DNA of 29,111 bases from VMCP01 sp964592635 (GTDB lineage Bacteria > Bacteroidota > Bacteroidia > NS11-12g > UBA955): the NCBI GenBank assembly GCA_964592635.1, contig CAZQFZ010000021.1, positions 1 through 29,111 of the forward strand, written 5' to 3'. Both the position numbers and the translations under genes were made by a program. This document shows positions 13,757 through 21,736 of the stretch, piece by piece. The stretch's first letter is position 1. Every line of letters starts with the position of its first letter. The notes under the pieces were generated by a model. That model worked only from the letters and a program-made list of their open reading frames with translations, had not been told where the DNA came from and searched no databases.

Positions 13757-14650
13757 TCAAGTTGTAAAAAATATAAATCGAGGATTTCCAGAGAGATCCT
13801 CGATTATTTTGGTACTCCCGTGAGACTTGAATAGGTTTTCTACTTCTGCACAATAATCTTGATGTGTTTCCATCCAAATTTGCGTTCCTTTTTTGGCGGT
13901 TATTAGCGCATTTTTGAGAATTTGTTTATAAAAAATCAAGGGGTCTGATTCTGTAAACAATGCAATATGTGGTTCGAACTGGGTAACCTTTTCACTGAGT
14001 TGCGACATCTCATGCAATGGTATATATGGAGGATTGGAGATGATCAAATTGTAGGGAGAAAAATCCACATCAGTAGATAAGAAGTCACATAAGAAAAATT
14101 TCAATCTATCATTTACATGATGTTGAATTGCATTTGATTTAGCGACTTCCAATGCAGAATCGCTAATATCTAGAGATTCAAATTTCCAATTAGACCGCTG
14201 CAGCAATATTGTAATTGGAATACAGCCACTTCCAGTTCCTATATCCAATCCGTTGATGCTATAATGGTGTTCAGTATGTTCGGGATGGTGATTAATTTGA
14301 CCATTATTTTCAAGTGAGTTGTATTCTAAAATTAACTCAATCAGTTCTTCTGTTTCTGGGCGTGGTATTAACGTATTAGAATTAACTTTAAATCGATATT
14401 TGTGGAAATAGGCAGTTTCAAAAACATACTGAACGGGTTCCAAAAGTAGTAATTGATGTAATTTGCGAAAAATTCTTTTTTGAGGTAAAAAGGAGAGTAA
14501 TGAATCAGATTCTAGAAGACAATTGAACTCATTTTCAGAAAGTGGAGAAATATAGTCATTGGCCCACATCAATATCGCTTTGGTTTCATCTGAATCAAAT
14601 TTAGTTAGAAGATGCTGTTTATAAATCGCGAGTATTTGGTTTTTATTCAT
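13757..14650 (-). CDS. prmC: peptide chain release factor N5-glutamine methyltransferase
   Basis: Methylates the Gln of the GGQ motif in release factors RF1/RF2 with S-adenosylmethionine. The 297-residue protein has the helical N-terminal substrate domain, LIPRPETEEL (94-103), the SAM-binding motif DIGTGSG (136-142), and the catalytic NPPYIP at 206-211 in ISNPPYIPLHEM. A low-complexity insert rich in Asn and His (about 111-134, HHPEHTEHHY) just before the SAM motif makes it slightly longer than usual. It starts 11 nt after the lamin-tail gene, so it is the last gene of that transcript. Its final codons form a terminator-like hairpin (13764-13805). Confidence 0.94.
   Translation of the reverse strand: MNKNQILAIYKQHLLTKFDSDETKAILMWANDYISPLSENEFNCLLESDSLLSFLPQKRIFRKLHQLLLLEPVQYVFETAYFHKYRFKVNSNTLIPRPETEELIELILEYNSLENNGQINHHPEHTEHHYSINGLDIGTGSGCIPITILLQRSNWKFESLDISDSALEVAKSNAIQHHVNDRLKFFLCDFLSTDVDFSPYNLIISNPPYIPLHEMSQLSEKVTQFEPHIALFTESDPLIFYKQILKNALITAKKGTQIWMETHQDYCAEVENLFKSHGSTKIIEDLSGNPRFIFFTT
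13764..13805 (-). terminator. terminator-like hairpin inside the last codons of prmC
   Basis: On the minus strand AATCGAGGAT and ATCCTCGATT pair perfectly over 10 bp around a 10-nt loop. TATATTTTTT follows and runs to just before the stop codon. The hairpin encodes the conserved C-terminal DLSGNPRF stretch. Termination here would trim the transcript before the stop, so read-through or partial use must be assumed. Confidence 0.4.
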
Positions 14651-14661
14651 TTAAATAACAA

Positions 14662-17600
14662 TTAATTAATCACTGTAATTCGTTGGATTACTCGTTTTGT
14701 AGGAAATCCATGGAGTGTTGCTTCAAATTTAACAACATAATTACCGTTGAAATGGATTTCTTCCGGTAGATTTACAAACAATGATCCATTTTGTGGAATT
14801 AAATCGGGAAGGTTTAGGGTGCAAATCTGTCGACCAGAACTATTGTAAATGGATCCACTCAAAGAATATCCTTCAGAAGGCAAGTGAAACTCAATAGGTA
14901 AAATGAGCAGTTGATTGCTGTTTACATGTATTATTTTATCAAGTAAAATAAGCCATGAATTAGAATACAAGAAACTGTTTTTGTAGTTGGAATTCTTTTC
15001 ACCAGGGGTTCCACCCGAAATAGGGATATGTGGATTGTTTGACTTGGAATTATTTGAGGCAAAAAAGGGGAACCAGCTTTGGGGGAATTTCGAATCTAAG
15101 TGTGGATTCATTTTTTCAAGTGAGAATCCTTTAACTAAATTAGGGAAATTTTTATTTAATTCACTCATATTGATTTCATCTTGAATTCCGTAAATATGGT
15201 GATTTAGTAACCATCTACCTGTAGATGTAGATAAATCGGGGAATCGATTGATTTGAGCGAAATTAAAAGGGTAGGAGTTGGGAAATTGTCGGTAAACACT
15301 GTATCGGTCATCGGTGAAAACCTTATACTGGTTGGGTTGGATGAATCTGAAATTGTTGTTTTTTAGTGGAACTATGTGCTTTAATATGTTGTTTTCATCG
15401 TAATATAATAGGTCCCAATTTTCTAAATCAACACTTATACATGAGTCGATATTAACTAGCTCAAAGTAGTCAGAAAAACCGGTAAAATTATTGCTTAGAA
15501 TTTCATTAAATCGCAGTAGTTTGGAATCGTTATTGTGAAATTTTATGGGTTTATTTTCTTGAAATTCAACGAAAATATATTTATTTAACTGCTTCGAAAA
15601 GAATCTATTTAGCACCGCTGAATCCAATCTATAAAGATGTTGCGAGTTGCACGGGTTAGATTGTTTTGAAGGAGAATTTAAGTTTAAAGCGGAAGATTGA
15701 ATGTTGAGTTGGGATGAAATCAAAAAAGAGTCGGTGGGTATAATTGAATTTAGTCGATACTCATAGAGTTTTAAGGTTGGAAATGCTAAAGGAAGTGGGT
15801 GATTCCAAATGATGAAGATACTATCGTGATCGCAATAAGCGTCAATGATTTTATACGGAGTTATTGTTTGATTGTATGGGAAATAGGAAGTGTCAATTTT
15901 ATTTTTAATTGCAGGACTACCACCAAAGTTCGGGTTACTACTTGCATTAAACTCCCAGGAATAGGGTTGACTGGGATTAGTTAATTCCAACGAAACTCCA
16001 CCGTCTTTAAATTCGTTGAGATGCATTTGAGATGAATAATTGACTCGTGTAATGGTTTCTCCTTTGTTATTGAAAATGCAAATTACACCATCGGAAAAGT
16101 TGAAGCGGGGCAGACCTACTGCAGAAATGATGTACAATTCGTTAAGGTTATTGGGATAGTTCTTTCTAAGCCATTTACTCCAATTAACACTATCAATGGC
16201 ATTGGTAATGAGTGCGTATTTCCCGGCTGCCAACTTATGGGAAAAAATCCACTCATCATTTTTTGCTCGTGAAACCAAACTGTCTGAATTTTCAATATCT
16301 ATGCGCGTTCCAATGGATACTGAATTGATGAATTTCGAATTTTTTGAAATAAATAAGGTCCCTAAGTCAATGTCAGTTCCGGCAATATTTACGATTTCGA
16401 CGTATTGAAGTGCAGGAATTCTCCCCAAATTAGGTTCCGGATCGCTCATTATTTCAGAAATGTAGATGGAGTTTGCAAATGCAGTATCGAGTTTATTTAA
16501 AGCACAGTTGGTGACAATAAATTGGTTGCTTGTTATTAGCGTATCAGAATGATTAAGAGGAATTATATAAAAGAGACTTGGAATTTGCGATTTTAAAACA
16601 AAAACAACGCTGTCTTCCTTACCTTGAGAGGTGCTACTCAGGGAATTTCGATCAAACGTAAATCGGAATTGGGTATTTTTAGAAAAACGATTTTTCAAAT
16701 GATTTAATGTATTTTTTTGCATCGGCAGTGAAGCCATTTTTGTTTCTATTTTGGGATATTGATATTGGTAACGATTATCAATGTGATCAAGGGTTTTGAA
16801 AGTATCTAGTTGAAACCAATAATTTTTGGAGTATAGATTTAATTCAATTTGATTGTTTGAAATTTGTTTAGTTTCAATTTGAATACTATCTACGAAAATG
16901 TCTTGACCCCAGCCCCAGTTTAGTTGGTTTAATCTATGCGACCCAATAGCAGATTTACCGGATTGTGCGATGGAAAAAATCCCCCAAAATGGCACACCAA
17001 AACGTCGGTCTAAAGGAATTTTGATGGTGTGTTTTTTAGATTGATAATTTGAAAACAATTGAAAATCAGTACTTTCTGTAAAAGTAATTATGGAGATTGT
17101 ATCGGAATTGAATTCAAATAAGACACTCTGATTCAATTTGCTCGAATTGAATTCGAATGGTGGTCCGGTATAAATGATTTGACCTAGGAAATACACTTCT
17201 AATTGGTCTTTAGTGTTGCCCCAATTCAATTTGATTTCTCGCGATTGTGAGTCTTTGAGAATTATTGAAATTCGATTTACGGAAGAGAGATTTATTTCGG
17301 CACCAAAGCGTAAGCCGAAAAAACCTTTTGTTGAATGGGATTGTAATATTTGGTCCTTGAAATTTTGGTATTTTTCAATGATTTCTAGGGATTGGAATTC
17401 GTTAATTTTTTGCAGTAAAACGGAGGGGTGCAGAGGTAATTTTAATTGAAATTCGTGTTTTTCAATTTTATCCGATCGACTTTGTGCTGAATTTAAATTA
17501 CGTGTGAAATATAAAGTATCATTATCGAGGAATTCCGGCCAATGGTTTTGGCTAAAATCATCGCTAAATTGAATGGATTGTGCTGATATTTCGGAAGTAA

Positions 17601-17697
17601 CACTATTTAATAAAAGTACTATCAGGCAGTGGAATAATCGTTGTACAAAAAGAGATTTTCGTATCGCACTATAGTTTAAATTGCGGCATATATACAC
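14662..17697 (-). CDS. large exported protein with two lamin-tail domains
   Basis: Probable cell-surface protein of unknown role. From GTG 17697 it has 1011 residues with a signal peptide (hydrophobic LIVLLLNSV, cleavage near ISA at 39). A long N-terminal region (about 40-400) of beta-rich, Asn/Ser-rich sequence follows. The first lamin-tail-like domain begins near 410 (YISEIMSDPEPN, then YVEIVNIAGTDIDL), and a second near 730 (RFNEILSNNFTGFSDYFELVN). The last 85 residues resemble the terminal beta domains of Bacteroidota surface proteins. The reading frame stays open up to 17949, but that would overlap the upstream glycosyltransferase by 203 bp and put 84 residues before the signal peptide. 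No ATG is available between, hence GTG. It sits between a glycosyltransferase gene and prmC in one transcript. Confidence 0.82.
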   Translation of the reverse strand: MYICRNLNYSAIRKSLFVQRLFHCLIVLLLNSVTSEISAQSIQFSDDFSQNHWPEFLDNDTLYFTRNLNSAQSRSDKIEKHEFQLKLPLHPSVLLQKINEFQSLEIIEKYQNFKDQILQSHSTKGFFGLRFGAEINLSSVNRISIILKDSQSREIKLNWGNTKDQLEVYFLGQIIYTGPPFEFNSSKLNQSVLFEFNSDTISIITFTESTDFQLFSNYQSKKHTIKIPLDRRFGVPFWGIFSIAQSGKSAIGSHRLNQLNWGWGQDIFVDSIQIETKQISNNQIELNLYSKNYWFQLDTFKTLDHIDNRYQYQYPKIETKMASLPMQKNTLNHLKNRFSKNTQFRFTFDRNSLSSTSQGKEDSVVFVLKSQIPSLFYIIPLNHSDTLITSNQFIVTNCALNKLDTAFANSIYISEIMSDPEPNLGRIPALQYVEIVNIAGTDIDLGTLFISKNSKFINSVSIGTRIDIENSDSLVSRAKNDEWIFSHKLAAGKYALITNAIDSVNWSKWLRKNYPNNLNELYIISAVGLPRFNFSDGVICIFNNKGETITRVNYSSQMHLNEFKDGGVSLELTNPSQPYSWEFNASSNPNFGGSPAIKNKIDTSYFPYNQTITPYKIIDAYCDHDSIFIIWNHPLPLAFPTLKLYEYRLNSIIPTDSFLISSQLNIQSSALNLNSPSKQSNPCNSQHLYRLDSAVLNRFFSKQLNKYIFVEFQENKPIKFHNNDSKLLRFNEILSNNFTGFSDYFELVNIDSCISVDLENWDLLYYDENNILKHIVPLKNNNFRFIQPNQYKVFTDDRYSVYRQFPNSYPFNFAQINRFPDLSTSTGRWLLNHHIYGIQDEINMSELNKNFPNLVKGFSLEKMNPHLDSKFPQSWFPFFASNNSKSNNPHIPISGGTPGEKNSNYKNSFLYSNSWLILLDKIIHVNSNQLLILPIEFHLPSEGYSLSGSIYNSSGRQICTLNLPDLIPQNGSLFVNLPEEIHFNGNYVVKFEATLHGFPTKRVIQRITVIN

Positions 17698-17746
17698 TGC
17701 ATTTTTGTATATAGTGAAATTTGAAATTTGTTTACGGGGGCTATGA

Positions 17747-18904
17747 TTAAAATTTTCGATTTTTCCATTCAACGGCCACAAAAAACTGGGCAATTGCAAT
17801 GATGGGAATGAAAATAGATTGAAAAATAGAGGAGAATATAATTTTAAGAATGGATATTTTCTGTTCGTTAGTCTGTAGGAGTTTTTGCAGAATGAATAAG
17901 TCAGCGAAGCTTTTAAATCCCCCAAAAAGAGCAATAAATAAATAGTCATGCGAGTATAACCCCCAATAGACCAAGCTTACCCATTGTATAAGGAAAAATA
18001 GCAGAAGGATTATTTGCGAATTTCGCGTAAAGAGAAGTGATTGTGCGGAGGTTTTTTTGGCCCATCGAATTCTCTGATTCCAAAGAGAATAAAAATCTGG
18101 AAGTACGTTTGTTTTAACTGTGGCTAAGTTAGAATTTGCGTATTTAATAGAATTGGGATTTGATTTGTAAGCGGTTTCAATTAAAAAAATATCATCGCCA
18201 CCAACAATATGGATATTGTTTTTGTATGGATTGTTTTTTTTGAAAAATTCCACATTAAATAACATGTTGGCAGCATTACCCATGCTGGGTGAATGATTTT
18301 TTAAGTGATAAAAACCAAGCGCAATCAAAGCGGTATTTTCTAAAATTTGATAACTTTCCAAATAAGTTGGTGTGAGTTCATGAATATTATTTGAATCACT
18401 GGATTTCTCAAATGCCACCGGACCTAAAACTATTTTACAATCCAAAGTTGCTGTTTTAGTAAACAGACATTCAAACGTTTCTGGATTCGGGATACAATCT
18501 GCATCGAGTAAATGAATCCAATTTGTGTTTATGTGTTTAACGGCAAAACGAATGGCATCTTTTTTACCGGATAGATTTTCAGGGAGGTCAATTATTTTGA
18601 ACCTGTTTTTCCAAATTTGATCTGACAGATGATTTTTTAAAACATCCATACTGGAATCGGAACTATGGTCATTCACAAAATAGAATTCTAATTGATTAAA
18701 TGAATTACAATTGGGTAGTGCTTGGATTAATTTGGGTAGGTGGAGTTCTTCATTTCTAAACGGAATTAATACAGTTACAGTTTTGGTTGGTATGGGTTGA
18801 ATTTCAATGAGTTCAGTGTTGAAATGATGAATTACCTTGTACCAGTAAATAAAATACAAGGTGCATAAGATGAATGATCCACCAAAAAGCAAAAAGGAAA
18901 CCAT
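17747..18904 (-). CDS. membrane-anchored family 2 glycosyltransferase
   Basis: Transfers a sugar from a nucleotide-activated donor to an acceptor at the inner membrane. The 385-residue protein has an N-terminal membrane helix (5-22), a GT-A catalytic domain starting TVLIPFRNEE (44-53), the DxD-type metal motif DAD (134-136), GGDD (235-238) and the acceptor-site QRIRW (277-281). Three hydrophobic segments at the C-terminus (about 293-380) anchor it. This layout resembles processive or ceramide-glucosyltransferase-like GT2 enzymes; donor and acceptor are unknown. rfaE2 lies 46 nt upstream and the lamin-tail gene about 49 nt downstream, suggesting a role in envelope glycan or surface-protein modification. 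Confidence 0.88.
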   Translation of the reverse strand: MVSFLLFGGSFILCTLYFIYWYKVIHHFNTELIEIQPIPTKTVTVLIPFRNEELHLPKLIQALPNCNSFNQLEFYFVNDHSSDSSMDVLKNHLSDQIWKNRFKIIDLPENLSGKKDAIRFAVKHINTNWIHLLDADCIPNPETFECLFTKTATLDCKIVLGPVAFEKSSDSNNIHELTPTYLESYQILENTALIALGFYHLKNHSPSMGNAANMLFNVEFFKKNNPYKNNIHIVGGDDIFLIETAYKSNPNSIKYANSNLATVKTNVLPDFYSLWNQRIRWAKKTSAQSLLFTRNSQIILLLFFLIQWVSLVYWGLYSHDYLFIALFGGFKSFADLFILQKLLQTNEQKISILKIIFSSIFQSIFIPIIAIAQFFVAVEWKNRKF

Positions 18905-18950
18905 GGATATATTTTTGATTCGAGAGGAATTAAATAGAACCTCGAATTAT

Positions 18951-19448
18951 TTATTTGTGCGATTCTAAAATTTTGCGTTCGATGTTGCTTGTTGAGAAGC
19001 CAGGAAGAAATTCGATGGTTTTTACTTGACCACCGTGTTGAACAACCCAGTCTGCACCAACAATGTTTTGAATGGTATAATCACCGCCTTTTACCAAAAC
19101 ATCGGGTGTTATCAATTGAATGATTTCCAATGGTGTATCTTCTTCAAATAGTACAACGGCATCTACAAATTCAAATGCTGACATTACCATACAACGAGAT
19201 TCTTGGGATTGTAGAGGTCGGGCAGGAGATTTTTCCATACGTTGAACGGATGAATCAGAATTGATTGCAACAATCATGAAATCGGCAAGTTGTGCAGTTT
19301 GATTTAAATAGTGCACATGTCCGGCATGTATGATGTCAAAACAACCATTGGTAAAAACAATAGTTTTGCCTTGATCTTTCAATAATTGAATGTTATTCTT
19401 ACATTGATCAATAGTCCATATTTTATGTTTTGACAGTTTCGTTTTCAT
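18951..19448 (-). CDS. rfaE2: D-glycero-beta-D-manno-heptose 1-phosphate adenylyltransferase (RfaE domain II type)
   Basis: Forms ADP-heptose from heptose 1-phosphate and ATP, for lipopolysaccharide or other glycans. The 165-residue protein has the cytidylyltransferase-fold core TNGCFDIIHAGHVHYL (33-48) with the HxGH motif, VKGGDYT near 119-125, and the C-terminal GFSTSNIERKI that matches the STS/isoleucine-kinase-type nucleotide motif. It is the adenylyltransferase half only; E. coli HldE fuses it to a sugar kinase, which is not in this window. It lies within a minus-strand series of envelope genes. A perfect 10-bp inverted repeat stands 18 nt upstream. Confidence 0.9.
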   Translation of the reverse strand: MKTKLSKHKIWTIDQCKNNIQLLKDQGKTIVFTNGCFDIIHAGHVHYLNQTAQLADFMIVAINSDSSVQRMEKSPARPLQSQESRCMVMSAFEFVDAVVLFEEDTPLEIIQLITPDVLVKGGDYTIQNIVGADWVVQHGGQVKTIEFLPGFSTSNIERKILESHK

Positions 19449-19466
19449 ATTGTTATCTAGTTAGCG

Positions 19467-19496
19467 AAGATAATTCATTGTATTTCGAATTATCTT
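19467..19496. repeat. 10-bp perfect inverted repeat upstream of rfaE2
   Basis: AAGATAATTC and GAATTATCTT are perfect complements around a 10-nt spacer, 18 nt before the rfaE2 start. There is no T-run after it on either strand. It could be an operator site or an mRNA stem-loop between the flippase-like gene and rfaE2. Confidence 0.45.
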
Positions 19497-19571
19497 GAAT
19501 TTGTTAATAGGGACTTTTTACAATACAGTTTTTGCTTTTAACACTGTGGAAGACTGAGTTGTATGGTTTAT

Positions 19572-20555
19572 TTACTTGTTTTTTTCTATTTGTTGGATTT
19601 CCAAAAAGAGTAAACCGTAAGAAATTCCCCCGAGAATAATTTGAAAAATATTGGAAAAAGCCACAGTAAAAACGCCAAAGGTATTTGCTTCGGTGGGGTT
19701 GAAATGATAAACCATGTTCAGTCCTAATGCAATAAAATACCAAACACCGGCACCACCTGGCATGGGGACGATAATTCCGAGGGTTGAAAAGAGCACTACT
19801 GCGAGAGAAGCGGCAAGTGTTAGATGCCGAGTGATTTCGAGGGCTTGTATTTGAAAATACATGGAAAACCAGTAGCAAATCCAAATACCGAGTGAGGAAA
19901 TAATAAATACTAGAGGATTTTTCAATTTGAAAATACCTGTCATGCCACCGATAAACTTTTGGAAAACACCACCTTTGCTTTCATTGGATTTTTGGGATTG
20001 TCGTTTTTTAATGTATTTGAATCCCAGGAAAAAAAACAAAGCAAATAGAGAAATCGCTATCCAAAATTTAGGTGATTGCAAATTATTGATAATGGGCTGA
20101 ATAATAAATGATTGGAAAAATCCAAATAATTCGTTGAATTGAAGGATTAAGCCGAGTAATGCCATAAAAATCAAAGTAAATAAATCGATTATACGTTCTG
20201 TAACTACGGTTCCGACAAGCATTTCAACTGGGGCTTTTTCACTTTTTGCGGTAACTGCGCAGCGTACAACTTCTCCGCCTCTAGATGTAGCTGTATTTAT
20301 CAAATAGCCGGTCATTACTGAATAAAATGCTCTTCGGGTGTTGATGGGATAACCGTTTGTTTTTGTAAGGATACTCCACCGGTAGGCTCTTAGAAAATGA
20401 GCCAATAGCATGATGATGGCACCGAAAATAATGAAGCTGAGATTGGCTTGTTTTAAAGCTTTAAACGTTTCAGTCCAATTAGTAGAATACCCGATATAGC
20501 CAAAAACGGCTAGGGCAAGAACGAGCATGAGAATTCGTGTAATGATTTTTTTCAA
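19572..20555 (-). CDS. lysylphosphatidylglycerol synthase transmembrane region / UPF0104 family membrane protein
   Basis: Polytopic inner-membrane protein of the PF03706 (AglD/MprF flippase-domain-like) family; it may move a lipid or lipid-linked sugar, but no member of this short form is assigned from sequence. The 327-residue form has about eight hydrophobic segments and the family motif GYLINTATSRGGEVVRCAV followed by VVTERIIDLF. The soluble lysine-transferase domain of MprF is absent. The start is uncertain: TTG 20555 gives MKKIITRILMLVLALAV, matching usual family N-termini, while an in-frame TTG at 20600 would add 15 residues and lies 4 nt after a -7 box. It lies between panD and rfaE2 on the same strand, with 123 nt to rfaE2. 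Confidence 0.85.
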   Translation of the reverse strand: MKKIITRILMLVLALAVFGYIGYSTNWTETFKALKQANLSFIIFGAIIMLLAHFLRAYRWSILTKTNGYPINTRRAFYSVMTGYLINTATSRGGEVVRCAVTAKSEKAPVEMLVGTVVTERIIDLFTLIFMALLGLILQFNELFGFFQSFIIQPIINNLQSPKFWIAISLFALFFFLGFKYIKKRQSQKSNESKGGVFQKFIGGMTGIFKLKNPLVFIISSLGIWICYWFSMYFQIQALEITRHLTLAASLAVVLFSTLGIIVPMPGGAGVWYFIALGLNMVYHFNPTEANTFGVFTVAFSNIFQIILGGISYGLLFLEIQQIEKNK

Positions 20556-20604
20556 AATGAGTAGGCAATTGCTTGTAGTAGGTAGGTTGAAATCAATCAA
20601 ATAT

Positions 20605-20612
20605 CAAATATA
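20605..20612 (-). promoter_or_regulatory. -7 box of the UPF0104 gene
   Basis: On the minus strand TATATTTG matches TAnnTTTG exactly. It lies 4 nt before an in-frame TTG (20600) and 49 nt before the preferred TTG start (20555). No TTG at the -33 distance. Confidence 0.45.
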
Positions 20613-20676
20613 TGCAGAAATTTCCTCGCATTCATTGAACTGCAAGTAATTGATGAGATATTCAAATGCGATTACT

Positions 20677-21024
20677 TCAAATCAATTTATTATGGTTATC
20701 GGGGAAGATGTTTTTGGGTTGATGCAATTTGGCCAGAGCAGGTTCCATGTGGAGGAATGTCATTATAATTAAATGATCGCCAACTTGACCTTTACGAGCG
20801 GCAGCGCCATTGAGGCCTATGATACCAGAACCGCGTTCACCTTCGATGATGTAGGTTTCAAAACGTTCACCATTATTGTTGTTAACAATAAGGACTTTCT
20901 GATTGGGAATCATACCTGCTGCATCCACTAGGTCCATATCCATAGTTATGCTTCCTGTGTAATTAAGTTCGGTTTGAGTAATCCGAACATTATGGATTTT
21001 TGCTTGAAGTACTTCGATGTACAT
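20677..21024 (-). CDS. panD: aspartate 1-decarboxylase
   Basis: Makes beta-alanine from aspartate for pantothenate and coenzyme A. The 115-residue proenzyme has the self-cleavage site G24-S25 in NYTGSITMD, where the Ser becomes the catalytic pyruvoyl group, and the conserved GAAARKGQVGDHLIIMTF block near 73-90. The length is typical. It is divergent from recR; the starts are 71 nt apart, and each gene has a TAnnTTTG box close to its start codon. No other pantothenate gene adjoins it. Confidence 0.95.
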   Translation of the reverse strand: MYIEVLQAKIHNVRITQTELNYTGSITMDMDLVDAAGMIPNQKVLIVNNNNGERFETYIIEGERGSGIIGLNGAAARKGQVGDHLIIMTFLHMEPALAKLHQPKNIFPDNHNKLI

Positions 21025-21031
21025 TTGATTG

Positions 21032-21039
21032 CAAAGTTA
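21032..21039 (-). promoter_or_regulatory. -7 box of panD, 7 nt from its start codon
   Basis: On the minus strand TAACTTTG matches TAnnTTTG exactly. Seven bases separate it from the ATG, predicting a leader of at most a few nucleotides. Confidence 0.55.
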
Positions 21040-21083
21040 AAGTGAAAATGTTGAAATCGCATGAAATAACATGTGGTTTCTCG

Positions 21084-21091
21084 TAATTTTG
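21084..21091 (+). promoter_or_regulatory. -7 box of recR, 4 nt from its start codon
   Basis: TAATTTTG matches TAnnTTTG exactly and ends four bases before the recR ATG, predicting a leaderless message. No TTG at the -33 distance. Confidence 0.55.
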
Positions 21092-21095
21092 CTGT

Positions 21096-21707
21096 ATGCA
21101 ATTTACATCGCAAATTGTGGAGCGTGCAGTGGAGTCATTGTCTTCATTTCCAGGAATAGGAAAAAGAACGGCATTGCGATTGGTTATGTATTTGTTAAAA
21201 CGGCCTGAAATTGAGGTTGTAGATATGGCACAGGCCTTGATTCGATTGAAAACGGAATTGCACTTATGTAATGAATGTGGAACGGTTAGCGATCATGAAA
21301 TTTGTGAAATTTGTGCAAATCCATCAAGAGATAAATCGGTAATTTGTGTAGTTGAAGATTTTAGCGACCTAATGGCAATTGAAGCCACGGCTCAATTTAA
21401 GGGTGTTTACCATGTTATTGGGGGATTAATTTCCCCGATGGACGGAGTTGGCCCGTCGGATTTGAATATTGAATCGTTGGCTCATCGTGTAACTGATCAT
21501 CATGTTCAGGAAGTTATTTTGGCTTTGAGTGCAACGGTAGAGGGTGACACGACAATGTATTATGTTGCAAAAAAATTGAAGGGGCAACCTGTGAAAATTT
21601 CAAATATTGCTCGCGGAATTTCTGTTGGTGGTGAAATTGAATATGTAGATGAAATCACGTTGGGTAGGTCGTTGCTACAACGCACAGAATATTCGGTAAA
21701 TTCTTAA
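21096..21707 (+). CDS. recR: recombination protein RecR
   Basis: Acts with RecO (and RecF) to load RecA on gapped DNA. The 203-residue protein has the helix-hairpin-helix segment FPGIGKRTALRL (18-29), a C4 zinc finger (C58, C61, C70, C73), and the Toprim domain from VICVVEDFSDLMAIE (82-96) through HVIGGLISPMDGVGP. Length and order are standard. It is the first gene of a plus-strand unit and the glycosyltransferase follows 29 nt later. The usual dnaX or YbaB partner is absent. Confidence 0.95.
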   Translation: MQFTSQIVERAVESLSSFPGIGKRTALRLVMYLLKRPEIEVVDMAQALIRLKTELHLCNECGTVSDHEICEICANPSRDKSVICVVEDFSDLMAIEATAQFKGVYHVIGGLISPMDGVGPSDLNIESLAHRVTDHHVQEVILALSATVEGDTTMYYVAKKLKGQPVKISNIARGISVGGEIEYVDEITLGRSLLQRTEYSVNS

Positions 21708-21736
21708 GAAATCATTAGATTCGTTGATTGAAACCC

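Noticed and set aside
17697..17949. 84-residue N-terminal extension of the lamin-tail protein
   Set aside because: It overlaps the glycosyltransferase coding region and would place the signal peptide internally.
18906..18948. Inverted repeat ATTCGAG / CTCGAAT between rfaE2 and the glycosyltransferase
   Set aside because: Only 7 bp with a long loop and no T-run; not distinguishable from chance in AT-rich intergenic DNA.
19504..19884. 126-codon minus-strand frame inside the UPF0104 gene
   Set aside because: It lies in another frame of a conserved membrane protein; Ser/Arg/His-rich with no family resemblance.
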